Shown piece after piece: positions 1-7,272 of a DNA stretch of 64,000 nt. The stretch lies in contig NZ_WUUT01000003.1 of NCBI RefSeq assembly GCF_009831575.1, positions 184,748 to 248,747 on the forward strand, in the 5' to 3' direction. Within the stretch, counting starts at the first letter, position 1; each line of letters opens with the position of its first letter. This DNA comes from Halovenus carboxidivorans. Lineage in GTDB: Archaea; Halobacteriota; Halobacteria; Halobacteriales; Haloarculaceae. Below the pieces are notes generated by a model. The model was given only the letters and a program-made list of their open reading frames with translations. It ran no database searches and had not been told where the DNA came from. Both the position numbers and the translations under genes were made by a program.

Positions 1-1
1 C

Positions 2-766
2 AACGAGTGGCTGGTCGAGAACGGCTACCAGCAGCGGGAGACCAGCATCGACAACGTCTTCCAGCGCGCCGGACTCGACCGGGAGAACGTCCTCTCGGTC
101 GCGAAACGGCTCGGCGTGGTCGACCTGCTCGCGGAAGTCGTCCCCGAGCGTATCCAGCAGATGGTCCCCCAGCGGGCGGGGCTGAAACGCGACCGAAAGC
201 TCGAAGCTATCGACCTCTCGGCCACGAAGGCGGTCGCGAGCGCCCAGGGGCCGATCTACCTCAACCCCGCCTTCGACACCGAAGCGGTCCGCGAGGAACT
301 GATCGCCGACCTCCGGGCGGTCGAGGACGAGGACGGCCCGCTGTTCGAGAACGTCTACAAAGGCGAGGAGATCTACAGCGGCCCCTACGCCGACGCCGCG
401 CCGGAGGTCGTCGTCGACCAGCGCGTCGGCGTCCACGTCAACGACGGCGTCGGCGGGGGAGAAGTGACCGCCGCTCCGGACCGCTGGGCGGCCGAGAACA
501 CGCTCAACGGCATCTTCGTCGCGAGCGGCCCGGACTTCCGGGACGAGGGCCAACTCGATCAGATCAGCATCCTCGATATGGCACCGACGCTGCTGACCGC
601 CCACGGCTGTCCGATCCCGACCGACATGGAGGGAGAGCCGCTCGATATCGTCGCCGGCGATCCGGAACCCGCGAGCCGCGAACCGATCTCACTGGCCGAC
701 GCCGACCGACAGGACGACACCGCGGCGGTCGAGGACCGTCTCAAAAACCTCGGCTACATGGAGTGA
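2..766 (+). CDS. AlkP-superfamily phosphohydrolase/phosphomutase, C-terminal part (5' truncated by window)
   Basis: The reading frame is open from base 2 with no start, so the N-terminus lies outside the window; about 254 residues remain. The end carries the pattern of type I phosphodiesterase/alkaline-phosphatase-superfamily enzymes: a GPIYLNP strand, then VASGPDF, then ILDMAPTLLTAHGCPIP and DMEGEPL, which is the usual metal-site and C-terminal closing segment. Family members hydrolyse or transfer phosphate or sulfate esters with two metal ions. The nucleophile would lie upstream and cannot be checked. It converges on the membrane glycosyltransferase gene, overlapping its 3' end by 13 bases. 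The substrate is unknown; the sugar-lipid neighbours suggest a cell-surface role, which is inference. Confidence 0.8.
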   Translation, partial: NEWLVENGYQQRETSIDNVFQRAGLDRENVLSVAKRLGVVDLLAEVVPERIQQMVPQRAGLKRDRKLEAIDLSATKAVASAQGPIYLNPAFDTEAVREELIADLRAVEDEDGPLFENVYKGEEIYSGPYADAAPEVVVDQRVGVHVNDGVGGGEVTAAPDRWAAENTLNGIFVASGPDFRDEGQLDQISILDMAPTLLTAHGCPIPTDMEGEPLDIVAGDPEPASREPISLADADRQDDTAAVEDRLKNLGYME

Positions 767-2163
767 CCGACCGGGGCGGCCGGGAGCCCCGACCAGGGCG
801 TGACGAGATCACCGAACCACTGCAGCGGCGGCTGATCGTACGGCCACTGTCCGCAGGTCGATTTGTACAGCGTGCCGCCGGTCTCCTGCTCGAAGTACTT
901 CTGTTTGTTTCCGAGCCGGTAGTGACACTGGTCCGGCTGGAGTTTCTCCCAGTAGATGGTCTCCATGGAGGGCCAGCCCTCGGGGTCTGCCGGTAGCGAG
1001 TCGTAGGCGGGGACCTCCCGCTGGTCGTACTCGTTTTCGACCGCGCTCTGTAAGGGCGCGTTCGGCCCGTTCAACTCCGCGGTCATATGCCAGCCGCCGC
1101 TGGTTACGACGAGGACGAGGACGACCCCCGCGAGCAGCGAGCGCTCGGAGGGGACCGACCTGTGGGCCACGGCCAGCCCGGCACCGAGCGAGAGGAACAC
1201 GAATGTGATGACGAGATCGATCGCGCCCTGGAATTCGAGAAACATCTGCAACAGGTAGATCGCACCGCCCGCCGCGACCCACCAGTACCTGCGGTAATCC
1301 TCCGCGACCCCGAGGCTCCAGCCGTACACCGCAATCGGGACGATCAACACGCCGTAACCGATCTCGATAACGAACTTGAGCAGTCGGCCGACCAGACTGT
1401 ATCCCTCGACGCCGTAGACCGGCGCGATCACGGCCTCGACGAACAGCGGTACGGTGTGACCCTGGAGCACGAACGGGGCGACAGTGAATACCGCGGCGGC
1501 CACTCCGCCGGCGACGGTCCGCAACAGCCCCTCTTTGCCCGTTCGCTGGAGGCCGATTCCGACGACCAGAAACGCGACCGGACCGCCGAGTTGCCAGAAG
1601 CCGGCACCCATCGCTCCGACCGCCCCGGCGGAGAACGGCCGGTCGTCGATGGCGAGAATCAACGCACCGACGGCACAGAGGAACGCGAAGTATTTCGGTC
1701 TGATCCCGGCGTACGGAAACGAGTAGATCGACGTGAGCACGAACATCGCCAGGCCCGCGACGACGCTCGCGAAGCCGTCGCCCGTCAGTCGGTGCGTGAG
1801 CACGCCCAGTAGCGTTACACCGGCCGTGACGGTCCCCACGGCGACGATCACGCTGAGGACGTGCAACACCGCCATGTTGCCGAACGACAGCGCGGCCAGA
1901 ATCGTCGTCACGAAGTAGATCAGCGGCGGTTTCAGATCCCAGATGTCGACGTAGAGATCCTCGCCGTTGAGAATCGACCAGCCGGCGTGCTGAAACAGTG
2001 CGGAGTCGATGTGGATATAAAATGGCGAGCGGGCGAACTGAACGAGCGTCGCCAGCGTGATGATCAGTCCCGATCCGACGAGCAACACCCAAAACCAGTG
2101 CGTGTCGATCTGTTCGTAAAACTCCGTCTTACTCTGTGGGATCTGCCCAGCGCTCACTCCCAT
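754..2163 (-). CDS. Multi-pass membrane glycosyltransferase, GT-C/PMT-like (dolichyl-phosphate-mannose type)
   Basis: This 469-residue protein has about ten hydrophobic segments starting near residue 28. In the first extracytoplasmic loop (about residues 70-80) it has the acidic-K-P-P-L motif WDLKPPLIYF, which matches the D/E-x-K/H-P-P-L signature of PMT/ArnT-like GT-C enzymes. These enzymes move a sugar from a polyprenyl-phosphate carrier onto a lipid or protein acceptor outside the membrane. In haloarchaea such proteins often finish N-glycans. A TATA-like element (around 2187-2196) lies just upstream, so it probably has its own promoter apart from the GT2/GtrA pair. Acceptor and sugar cannot be read from sequence. 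Confidence 0.75.
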   Translation of the reverse strand: MGVSAGQIPQSKTEFYEQIDTHWFWVLLVGSGLIITLATLVQFARSPFYIHIDSALFQHAGWSILNGEDLYVDIWDLKPPLIYFVTTILAALSFGNMAVLHVLSVIVAVGTVTAGVTLLGVLTHRLTGDGFASVVAGLAMFVLTSIYSFPYAGIRPKYFAFLCAVGALILAIDDRPFSAGAVGAMGAGFWQLGGPVAFLVVGIGLQRTGKEGLLRTVAGGVAAAVFTVAPFVLQGHTVPLFVEAVIAPVYGVEGYSLVGRLLKFVIEIGYGVLIVPIAVYGWSLGVAEDYRRYWWVAAGGAIYLLQMFLEFQGAIDLVITFVFLSLGAGLAVAHRSVPSERSLLAGVVLVLVVTSGGWHMTAELNGPNAPLQSAVENEYDQREVPAYDSLPADPEGWPSMETIYWEKLQPDQCHYRLGNKQKYFEQETGGTLYKSTCGQWPYDQPPLQWFGDLVTPWSGLPAAPVGHSM

Positions 2164-2219
2164 TCTCTGTCTGTGCTTTCGGGGACCATTATTAAAGGGT
2201 TACGTTCGGGGCGTTGACA

Positions 2220-2669
2220 TCAGGCGACCTGCCAGGTGTAGAGGCTCTCGGCGACGTAGTTGAACACCATCCCGATACCGATACCGATGCCGTTCGCGAC
2301 GACCGGCCAGAAGTCGACGCCGCGGATCAGAAGCTCAAAGTCCGGGATCCGAACCAGCAGAATGAGCACGACGAACCCGACGGTGAGTCCGACCGCTCGG
2401 ACGAGGTGTGACTTCCCCCACCGGCCGACGACGGCCCGAAACGAGAGCGCCCCGCTGGCAGCGAAGGTCCACCGGTCGTTGATCAGAAACATCGTCGAGA
2501 TCGAAAGCTCCGCGCCGACGGCCTTGGCAGGGACCGCGCCGACCCCAAACAGCGTCGTCAACACCGCGACGACGACCGTCTCGATGCTCGCCCCGACGAC
2601 GCCGACCGAGACGAACTTCTTGAACCGGCCGAGATGCAGCAGTGACTCGACCCGCGAGTCACCGCTCAT
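2220..2669 (-). CDS. GtrA-like four-helix membrane protein
   Basis: The product is 149 residues with four predicted membrane helices (about residues 18-38, 45-62, 88-106 and 120-140) and the FKKFVSVGVVGA opening typical of GtrA/DPMS3-like proteins. This family moves polyprenyl-linked sugars across the membrane or anchors a GT2 synthase to it. I chose the ATG at 2669 because it begins just before the conserved core; a longer frame upstream is antisense-like sequence. It overlaps the end of the GT2 gene by 11 bases, so the two are almost certainly translationally coupled and work together in making or flipping a lipid-linked sugar. Confidence 0.85.
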   Translation of the reverse strand: MSGDSRVESLLHLGRFKKFVSVGVVGASIETVVVAVLTTLFGVGAVPAKAVGAELSISTMFLINDRWTFAASGALSFRAVVGRWGKSHLVRAVGLTVGFVVLILLVRIPDFELLIRGVDFWPVVANGIGIGIGMVFNYVAESLYTWQVA

Positions 2670-3429
2670 CGTTTTCCGGATGATAGACCGCCGAGGAGGT
2701 CGTTTCCTCTCGATCACGGACGCCGGCGTCGCGCTTGCTGACGTTCGAGCGATACCAGATCTTCCCGACTGCGCCCGCGAGTTCGACGGTCGTCCAGAAC
2801 GGGTGGACCGTCGAATCGGGGCGGTCGTCCCACTCGACGGGCACCTCCGAGATGCCGTATCCGAGCGATCCGGCGACCGACACGAACTCCAGATCCCACG
2901 CGAACCCCTCCTCGTGGCAGTGCTCGCGGATCTCCGCCCACGCGTCGGCGCGGACCGCCTTCGCGCCACACTGGTAGTCGTAACAGGCCGTCGTGAGCAG
3001 ATTCCGCGCCACGAACGCGAAGGCGTCGCCGAGCATCCGCCGACCGATCGTCTGGTGGCTGTGAATCTGTGCGTCCGGGTGCCGGCGGGAGCCGATACTC
3101 ACTGCCGCCGTCCCCTCCTGGACCCGGTCGACGACGGTCTTCATCGACCGGGCGGGCACCGAACCATCGGCGTCGGCAAAGGCGAGTACGTCCGTCGAGA
3201 GCGCGTCGAATCCGTCGGTGATCGCCCGTCCCTTCCCGCGTCGCCGCTGGCTGGCGTTGACCTCGTCGGCGACGGAACTGATCTGTGCGACCGTCGAATC
3301 AGCAGGGGCGTCGATTTCGACGCGCACGGTCGCAGGCGAGAGCAGATCCCGAACGTCCTCGATGTACGCCGTCAAAAGCTCCACGTCGGGGCGATATGCC
3401 GGAATAACGAATCCAAGCGACCCACTCAT
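2659..3429 (-). CDS. GT2 family glycosyltransferase (dolichyl-phosphate sugar synthase-like)
   Basis: The product is 256 residues with a GT-A fold layout: FVIPAYRPD at the N-terminus, FADADGSVP as the DxD-type metal and nucleotide-sugar site (about residues 83-91) and a conserved YDYQCGAKAV segment near residue 153. This resembles the dolichyl-phosphate glucose/mannose synthase branch, which loads a sugar from a nucleotide sugar onto a polyprenyl phosphate on the cytoplasmic face. The ATG at 3429 is preferred over an upstream ATG at 3465 because homologous proteins begin at the Rossmann strand. Its stop overlaps the GtrA gene start, giving a two-gene unit. No C-terminal membrane helices are present, so GtrA may be the anchor. 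Confidence 0.85.
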   Translation of the reverse strand: MSGSLGFVIPAYRPDVELLTAYIEDVRDLLSPATVRVEIDAPADSTVAQISSVADEVNASQRRRGKGRAITDGFDALSTDVLAFADADGSVPARSMKTVVDRVQEGTAAVSIGSRRHPDAQIHSHQTIGRRMLGDAFAFVARNLLTTACYDYQCGAKAVRADAWAEIREHCHEEGFAWDLEFVSVAGSLGYGISEVPVEWDDRPDSTVHPFWTTVELAGAVGKIWYRSNVSKRDAGVRDREETTSSAVYHPENDER

Positions 3430-3645
3430 GGTACAGTGAACCGCTCGTCCGACTGATTCGCACACAGGCGATACATAGCTGTGACTGGCGGAATGAGTCC
3501 CTCAGTGTTAGTTTTGTCGTCTGGCGGTTCTCGCCGGGAGTCCCCGTCGACGCCACAATTTCGGAGTCGAGAACCGACCGACGCGACGACGGCCATCTCT
3601 ACCGCTGCACGGAGATTTATACCACGGACGGATGTATGAGAGACG

Positions 3646-4611
3646 ATGACAGCGATCACTGCCGAACGCAGCCCCGAACCGGATCCGCAGGTCGAGCAGT
3701 TCCTCCAGTTGTACGACTCGATGGACGTGCCGGAGTTGCACGAACTCTCGCCGCCGGAGGCCCGGGAGGTCCAGGAACAGCTCTCGCAGGCCGACCCCGA
3801 CATCGACCTCCCGACGGTCGAAGACCGGACTATCGACGGGCCGGACGGTGAAATTCCGATCCGGCTGTACGATCCCCGGACGGAGGAGACGGAGACGCCG
3901 CTGATCCTCTTCTATCACGGCGGCGGGTTCGTCGTCGGCAGCCTGGACACCCACGACGGCCCGTGCCGGAAACTCGCCGCAGAGACGGGCTACCCCGTCG
4001 TCAGCGTGGACTATCGCCTCGCCCCGGAGCATCCGTTCCCGGCCGGGCTGAACGACTGCTACGCGGCACTCGAGTGGGCCAGCGAGACCGACGAACTGGG
4101 GATCGACTCCGGGCAGATCGTCGTCGCCGGCGACAGTGCCGGGGGGAACTTCGCCGCCGCCGTCTCCCTGCTCTCCCGGGACCGCGACGGTCCGGAAATC
4201 GCCGCGCAGGTGCTCGTCTATCCCGTCACCGGCGACGCCGCGGAGACCGACTCCTACGACCAGAACGGCGAGGGGTATTTCCTGACCACCGAGACCATGG
4301 AGTGGTTCCACGACCAGTATCTCGACGACCCGATCGACGAGGGCAACATCTACGTCGCGCCCCGCCTGGCGGCCGATCTCTCCGATCTGCCGCCCGCGAC
4401 GGTCGTCACGGCGGGGTACGACCCGCTCCGGGACGACGGCGCGCTGTACGCCGAGCGACTGCGCGACGCCGGCGTCGAGGTCAGCCATCACAACTTCGGC
4501 GGGATGATCCACGGCTTTTTCAACATGATCGCCGATCCGGTAGACATCGACGCTGCACACGAGGCATACGACGCCGTCGTCGCTGACCTCGACGGGATGC
4601 TCGACGACTGA
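3646..4611 (+). CDS. Alpha/beta hydrolase, HSL-family esterase/lipase
   Basis: This 321-residue protein has the hallmark HGGGFVVGS oxyanion motif near residues 90-98 and the GDSAGG nucleophile elbow near residues 164-169. The charge-relay acid is probably in the YDPLRDDG segment near residue 262, and the His in MIHGFFNM near residue 292. These identify the hormone-sensitive-lipase-like family, which hydrolyses short to medium acyl esters in the cytoplasm. The N-terminal cap helices (residues 10-60) are acidic. A TATA-like gatttatacc at 3611-3620 supports transcription starting close to the ATG at 3646. It stands alone between two divergent or unrelated units. Physiological substrate unknown. 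Confidence 0.9.
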   Translation: MTAITAERSPEPDPQVEQFLQLYDSMDVPELHELSPPEAREVQEQLSQADPDIDLPTVEDRTIDGPDGEIPIRLYDPRTEETETPLILFYHGGGFVVGSLDTHDGPCRKLAAETGYPVVSVDYRLAPEHPFPAGLNDCYAALEWASETDELGIDSGQIVVAGDSAGGNFAAAVSLLSRDRDGPEIAAQVLVYPVTGDAAETDSYDQNGEGYFLTTETMEWFHDQYLDDPIDEGNIYVAPRLAADLSDLPPATVVTAGYDPLRDDGALYAERLRDAGVEVSHHNFGGMIHGFFNMIADPVDIDAAHEAYDAVVADLDGMLDD

Positions 4612-4625
4612 CCTCCCGGAGGTGC

Positions 4626-4633
4626 ATATTTAT
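4626..4633 (+). promoter_or_regulatory. TATA box of the first zinc-ribbon mini-gene
   Basis: The sequence atatttat ends 36 nt before the ATG at 4669. The same element (gtatttat) ends 36 nt before the ATT at 4956, so promoter and spacing are conserved between the two tandem copies. Confidence 0.6.
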
Positions 4634-4668
4634 CCCAGTAGTCCTAACCGAGTGGTAGTCGCTGTCAG

Positions 4669-4836
4669 ATGTCGCTCATTCCACCACAGACCGAAGAGAT
4701 CGAACGGGCACTCGAACAGGGGAACCGTCGGCTGCTGCACTGTCTGAACTGCGGCGGCCAGATCGTCGCTATCCGCCACGGCGGGTCCTGTCTCCGGTGT
4801 AGCTCCGAGGCAGTCATCGTCGAGCGGTACGACTGA
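4669..4836 (+). CDS. Zinc-ribbon mini-protein, copy 1 (55 aa)
   Basis: This small frame encodes 55 residues with two CxxC pairs (CLNCGG near residue 25 and CLRCSS near residue 41), a classic four-cysteine zinc ribbon. It opens MSLIPPQTEE and has an amphipathic helix before the first knuckle. The gene has its own TATA box and a leader of about 14 nt. A second copy follows directly downstream with the same length. Haloarchaea carry many such zinc micro-proteins, and some affect growth state or biofilm, but I do not recognise a specific function here. Regulatory protein-protein or nucleic-acid binding is the likely type of role (inference). Confidence 0.75.
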   Translation: MSLIPPQTEEIERALEQGNRRLLHCLNCGGQIVAIRHGGSCLRCSSEAVIVERYD

Positions 4837-4912
4837 CCGGCTCGCACCCCGCACGTACTCTGCCTCGTTCCGACATGCTCGCGTTGCTGTCTCGCACGCA
4901 GTCGTGGCGGCC

Positions 4913-4920
4913 GTATTTAT
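4913..4920 (+). promoter_or_regulatory. TATA box of the second zinc-ribbon mini-gene
   Basis: The sequence gtatttat is placed relative to the ATT at 4956 exactly as the upstream copy's TATA box is placed relative to its ATG. A transcript from it would start near 4942-4946. Confidence 0.55.
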
Positions 4921-4955
4921 CGGAGCCGTTCGCATAGACGAATGGGTGGTCTCCG

Positions 4956-5123
4956 ATTCCGTTCATCTCGCCACAGACCGACGCGATCCGGGCGGCGCTC
5001 GAACGGCCCGACCGCACGCTGTTGCACTGTCTCAACTGCGGCGGGCAGGTAGTTGCAACCGACCACGACGACGGCTGTCGCATCTGTGGTTCTCGCGCGG
5101 TCGTGATCGAGCAGACCGACTGA
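4956..5123 (+). CDS. Zinc-ribbon mini-protein, copy 2, with ATT at the start position
   Basis: From 4956 the frame encodes 55 residues that align without a gap to the 55-residue copy 1: the PQT motif, LLHCLNCGGQ and the CRIC second knuckle are all kept. The codon in the ATG position is ATT. In this frame there is no ATG, GTG or TTG between the upstream in-frame stop and the first zinc knuckle. A ggtggt element that could pair with 16S rRNA sits 5 nt before the ATT. The body is intact, with both CxxC pairs and mostly synonymous or conservative changes, so the gene may be translated from AUU. The alternative is a recently silenced copy or a sequencing error. Confidence 0.55.
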   Translation: MPFISPQTDAIRAALERPDRTLLHCLNCGGQVVATDHDDGCRICGSRAVVIEQTD

Positions 5124-5157
5124 AAGCTACAAGTTCGTTGCACGCTAACAGTCTGGT

Positions 5158-5376
5158 ATGCCAACCGAACGAAACGTCGGCGGCACAGATCGGATCGTTC
5201 GCGCAGTACTCGCGGCCGTCTGTACGGTCCTGGCTGTCTCGGCGCTACGGGCGGGACGGCGCTCGCTCGGGACGGTCGCGGCGCTGGCGGCAGTCGGACT
5301 CGGCTTTAATACCGTCACCTGTTTCTGCGGGCTGAACAAGGCGCTGGGGATCGACACCACCGGCGACGGCGAGTGA
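5158..5376 (+). CDS. DUF2892 (YgaP-like) two-helix membrane protein
   Basis: The product is 72 residues. Residues 12-30 and 38-56 form two hydrophobic helices, and the second ends in a Cys-containing turn (TCFCGLNKALGID) typical of the DUF2892/YgaP transmembrane domain, where the consensus ends CPLYxxLGI. The N-terminus keeps the NVGGTDRIVR pattern of the family (N-x-G-x-x-D-R-x-x-R). Function is not established. In bacteria the domain is often fused to or found beside rhodanese-like sulfurtransferases, but no such neighbour is present here. It sits just before rnhB on the same strand with a 54-nt gap. Confidence 0.85.
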   Translation: MPTERNVGGTDRIVRAVLAAVCTVLAVSALRAGRRSLGTVAALAAVGLGFNTVTCFCGLNKALGIDTTGDGE

Positions 5377-5430
5377 CCCGCCGTCCGGCGAGATCACAAG
5401 AAAATTACCACCACGTCTCCCACTCGCGGT

Positions 5431-6063
5431 ATGGAGTTCGGTGTCGACGAGGCCGGCAAGGGTCCGGTTCTCGGTTCGATGTTCGTCGCCGCGGTTCGGG
5501 CCGACCCCGACCGACTGCCGGCGGATGTCGGTGACTCGAAGGGGATCGACGCCCAGCGACGCCAGGAACTCGCAGCGTCGATCCGCGAGGTTGCGACCGC
5601 CGAAGTCGTCGAAATCCCCGTCGAACGGATCGACGATCCCGACACCGACATGAACTCGCTGACGGTCGCCGGTCACGGCGAGGCGCTGGCGGGCGTCGTC
5701 GAAGAGGGTCTCTCCGGCTACGCCGATGCCGGCGACACGAACGCCGTCCGCTTCGAGCGCCGCGTCGCCGGCGAACTGGAGTGCTCGGTCGATTTGCGTG
5801 CCGAGCACGGTGCCGACGAGCAGTACCCGATCGTCGGTGCGGCGAGCATCCTCGCCAAGGTCGCCAGGGAGCGCCACGTCGACCAGTTGGCGGCGGAGTA
5901 CGGCGCCGTCGGCAGCGGCTATCCGAGCGACCCGACCACCCGGGAGTTTCTGGAGTCGTTCGTCCGCGAACACGGCGAACTGCCCGACTGCGCCCGGGCG
6001 TGTTGGCAGACCAGCCAGGACGTGCTCCAGGCGCTGGATCAGGCCTCGCTGTCGGATTTCTGA
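5431..6063 (+). CDS. rnhB: Ribonuclease HII
   Basis: This 210-residue protein begins with the RNase HII motif FGVDEAGKGPVLGSM, whose Asp and Glu (residues 5-6) are two of the catalytic metal ligands. A later acidic cluster in the HGADEQYP segment (about residue 130) and the AASILAKVARERH helix complete the family signature. The enzyme cuts the RNA strand of RNA-DNA hybrids and removes misincorporated ribonucleotides and Okazaki primers. Length and domain order match archaeal single-subunit type 2 enzymes. The ATG at 5431 puts the motif at residue 2, as in homologues. It converges on the IclR gene, with 22 nt between stops. Confidence 0.96.
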   Translation: MEFGVDEAGKGPVLGSMFVAAVRADPDRLPADVGDSKGIDAQRRQELAASIREVATAEVVEIPVERIDDPDTDMNSLTVAGHGEALAGVVEEGLSGYADAGDTNAVRFERRVAGELECSVDLRAEHGADEQYPIVGAASILAKVARERHVDQLAAEYGAVGSGYPSDPTTREFLESFVREHGELPDCARACWQTSQDVLQALDQASLSDF

Positions 6064-6085
6064 GTGCGTTTCCTCATTGCGAACG

Positions 6086-6838
6086 CTACCCCTTGAGGTT
6101 CAGTTCGATGACGTTGCCGGCCTGATCGAGGTAGGTCCTGAGTTGCTGTTCGGTCTCGCCGGTCATCACCCGACTGGCGGGGCCGGTGACGCTGATCGCG
6201 GCCGGTCGGGGGCCGGGAACCGACAGCGGACGGGCCAGACAGGCCATCCCCTCAACGGACTCCTCGCGGTCGTACGCGATCCCCTCGCGGCGGATCTGCT
6301 CGATCTCGTCGAAGAGCCGTCCGCTGTCGGTGATCGTGTGGTCGGTGGCCGCCGGGAGACCGTGGGTGTCGATGATCTCCTCGATTCGCTCGTCCGGTAG
6401 CGTCGAGAGAATCGCCTTTCCGATCCCGGTCGCGTGGAGGTAGACCCGCCGGCCGGTCTGCGTGTTGATGTCGACCGCTTTCGGGCCTTCTGCGGTGTAG
6501 ACGTAGACCCCCTTGCCGCCCTCCTCGAACATCAGATTCGCGAGCTCGCCGGAGTCTTCGGCTAGCTGTCTGACCTCCGGATAGGCGGTGTCGTAGACGC
6601 CGTCGTATCGCTGTGCGTAGCCGCCGAACTCGAGCGCGCGCAGTCCGATCCGGTAGCGGTCGTCGGTCTCGACGACCAGCCCGTTGGATTCGAGCGTGTT
6701 CAGATGTTTGAAGATCGTACTCTTCGCGACGGAGAGATGGCCCGCGAGTTCGGTGATTCCGGCCTCCCCGTCGAGTTCGACGATAGCCTCCAGGATCCGT
6801 ATCGACGTTTCGGTCGCGCGGACCCGATCGTCCGACAT
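6086..6838 (-). CDS. IclR-family transcriptional regulator
   Basis: The product is 250 residues. A winged helix occupies about residues 8-70, with recognition helix AKSTIFKHLNTLESNGLV. An IclR effector-binding domain follows (about 80-245), with the typical RRVYLHATGIGKAILSTLP and ITDSGRLFDEIEQIRREG segments. I chose the ATG at 6838; the longer frame to 6892 adds a non-conserved leader. IclR proteins usually control nearby catabolic genes through a small carboxylate ligand. The lactate-utilisation-type genes at 7.3-10 kb are plausible targets, although a mini-gene and about 430 bases separate them. Control of this locus is inference. Confidence 0.92.
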   Translation of the reverse strand: MSDDRVRATETSIRILEAIVELDGEAGITELAGHLSVAKSTIFKHLNTLESNGLVVETDDRYRIGLRALEFGGYAQRYDGVYDTAYPEVRQLAEDSGELANLMFEEGGKGVYVYTAEGPKAVDINTQTGRRVYLHATGIGKAILSTLPDERIEEIIDTHGLPAATDHTITDSGRLFDEIEQIRREGIAYDREESVEGMACLARPLSVPGPRPAAISVTGPASRVMTGETEQQLRTYLDQAGNVIELNLKG

Positions 6839-6995
6839 GCCTGCCCGTACGCCACCGCCGGTGATAAGCGTGTCCGGAGACCCGGAGTTCACGATGAGGA
6901 AACGACGCGTCTGACCGGCGTCGCCGCGCGAAGTCGCGGTCGCCTCTAATACGGGTAATTCAGGCCTTCTACCGTGTTATCGCAGCGATCAGGCT

Positions 6996-7013
6996 CCCGA
7001 AACACGCTTCGGG
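6996..7013. promoter_or_regulatory. Inverted repeat between IclR gene and mini-gene
   Basis: Arms cccgaa (6996-7001) and ttcggg (7008-7013) flank a 6-nt spacer. The repeat lies in the 243-base region between the divergent IclR gene and the 39-residue mini-gene, about 70 nt before the latter's ATG. It could be an operator or an RNA hairpin. Short arms of this composition can also arise by chance in GC-rich DNA. Confidence 0.35.
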
Positions 7014-7081
7014 CCCGTTTCGCGTGAGAAAACATAGAAAATACGACATACATTTAGGTGTCCGGGGCCTAGCGAGGAGTG

Positions 7082-7201
7082 ATGACAGAACAGAAGTCCC
7101 CGTCCACGGACGCACGAATCGCCCTCAAAGACACGCCGAACAGCTCGGATCTCGACGAAGCGACGAGTCCGGTTGAGTACCTGATCGAGAAGCTCCTGTA
7201 G
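7082..7201 (+). CDS. Hypothetical 39-residue mini-protein
   Basis: The ATG at 7082 is preceded by a good Shine-Dalgarno (gaggag at 7074-7079) and by AT-rich promoter-like sequence at 7035-7058. The stop at 7201 is followed within 15 nt by a T-rich tract typical of archaeal terminators. The 39-residue product is hydrophilic and acidic (opening MTEQKSPSTD) and ends in a short amphipathic helix VEYLIEKLL. It has no cysteines and no membrane segment. I do not recognise the family. The signals on both sides argue that it is a true gene. The nearest units are the divergent IclR regulator and the convergent Lut-type locus. Confidence 0.6.
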   Translation: MTEQKSPSTDARIALKDTPNSSDLDEATSPVEYLIEKLL

Positions 7202-7212
7202 TCTGAAATACA

Positions 7213-7228
7213 GTTATTATTTTTTATA
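7213..7228 (+). terminator. T-rich archaeal terminator after the mini-gene
   Basis: The run ttattattttttat begins 12 nt after the mini-gene stop. Archaeal RNA polymerase terminates at such U-rich tracts on the coding strand. Confidence 0.55.
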
Positions 7229-7272
7229 CGTTCGACGAGCACACCCGGTAGTCGCTTCGCCGCGACCGGGCG

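Noticed and set aside
4942-5043. ATG at 4942 as start of the second zinc-ribbon gene
   Set aside because: It is out of frame with the zinc-ribbon body and gives a 33-residue Arg-rich peptide with no similarity to copy 1.
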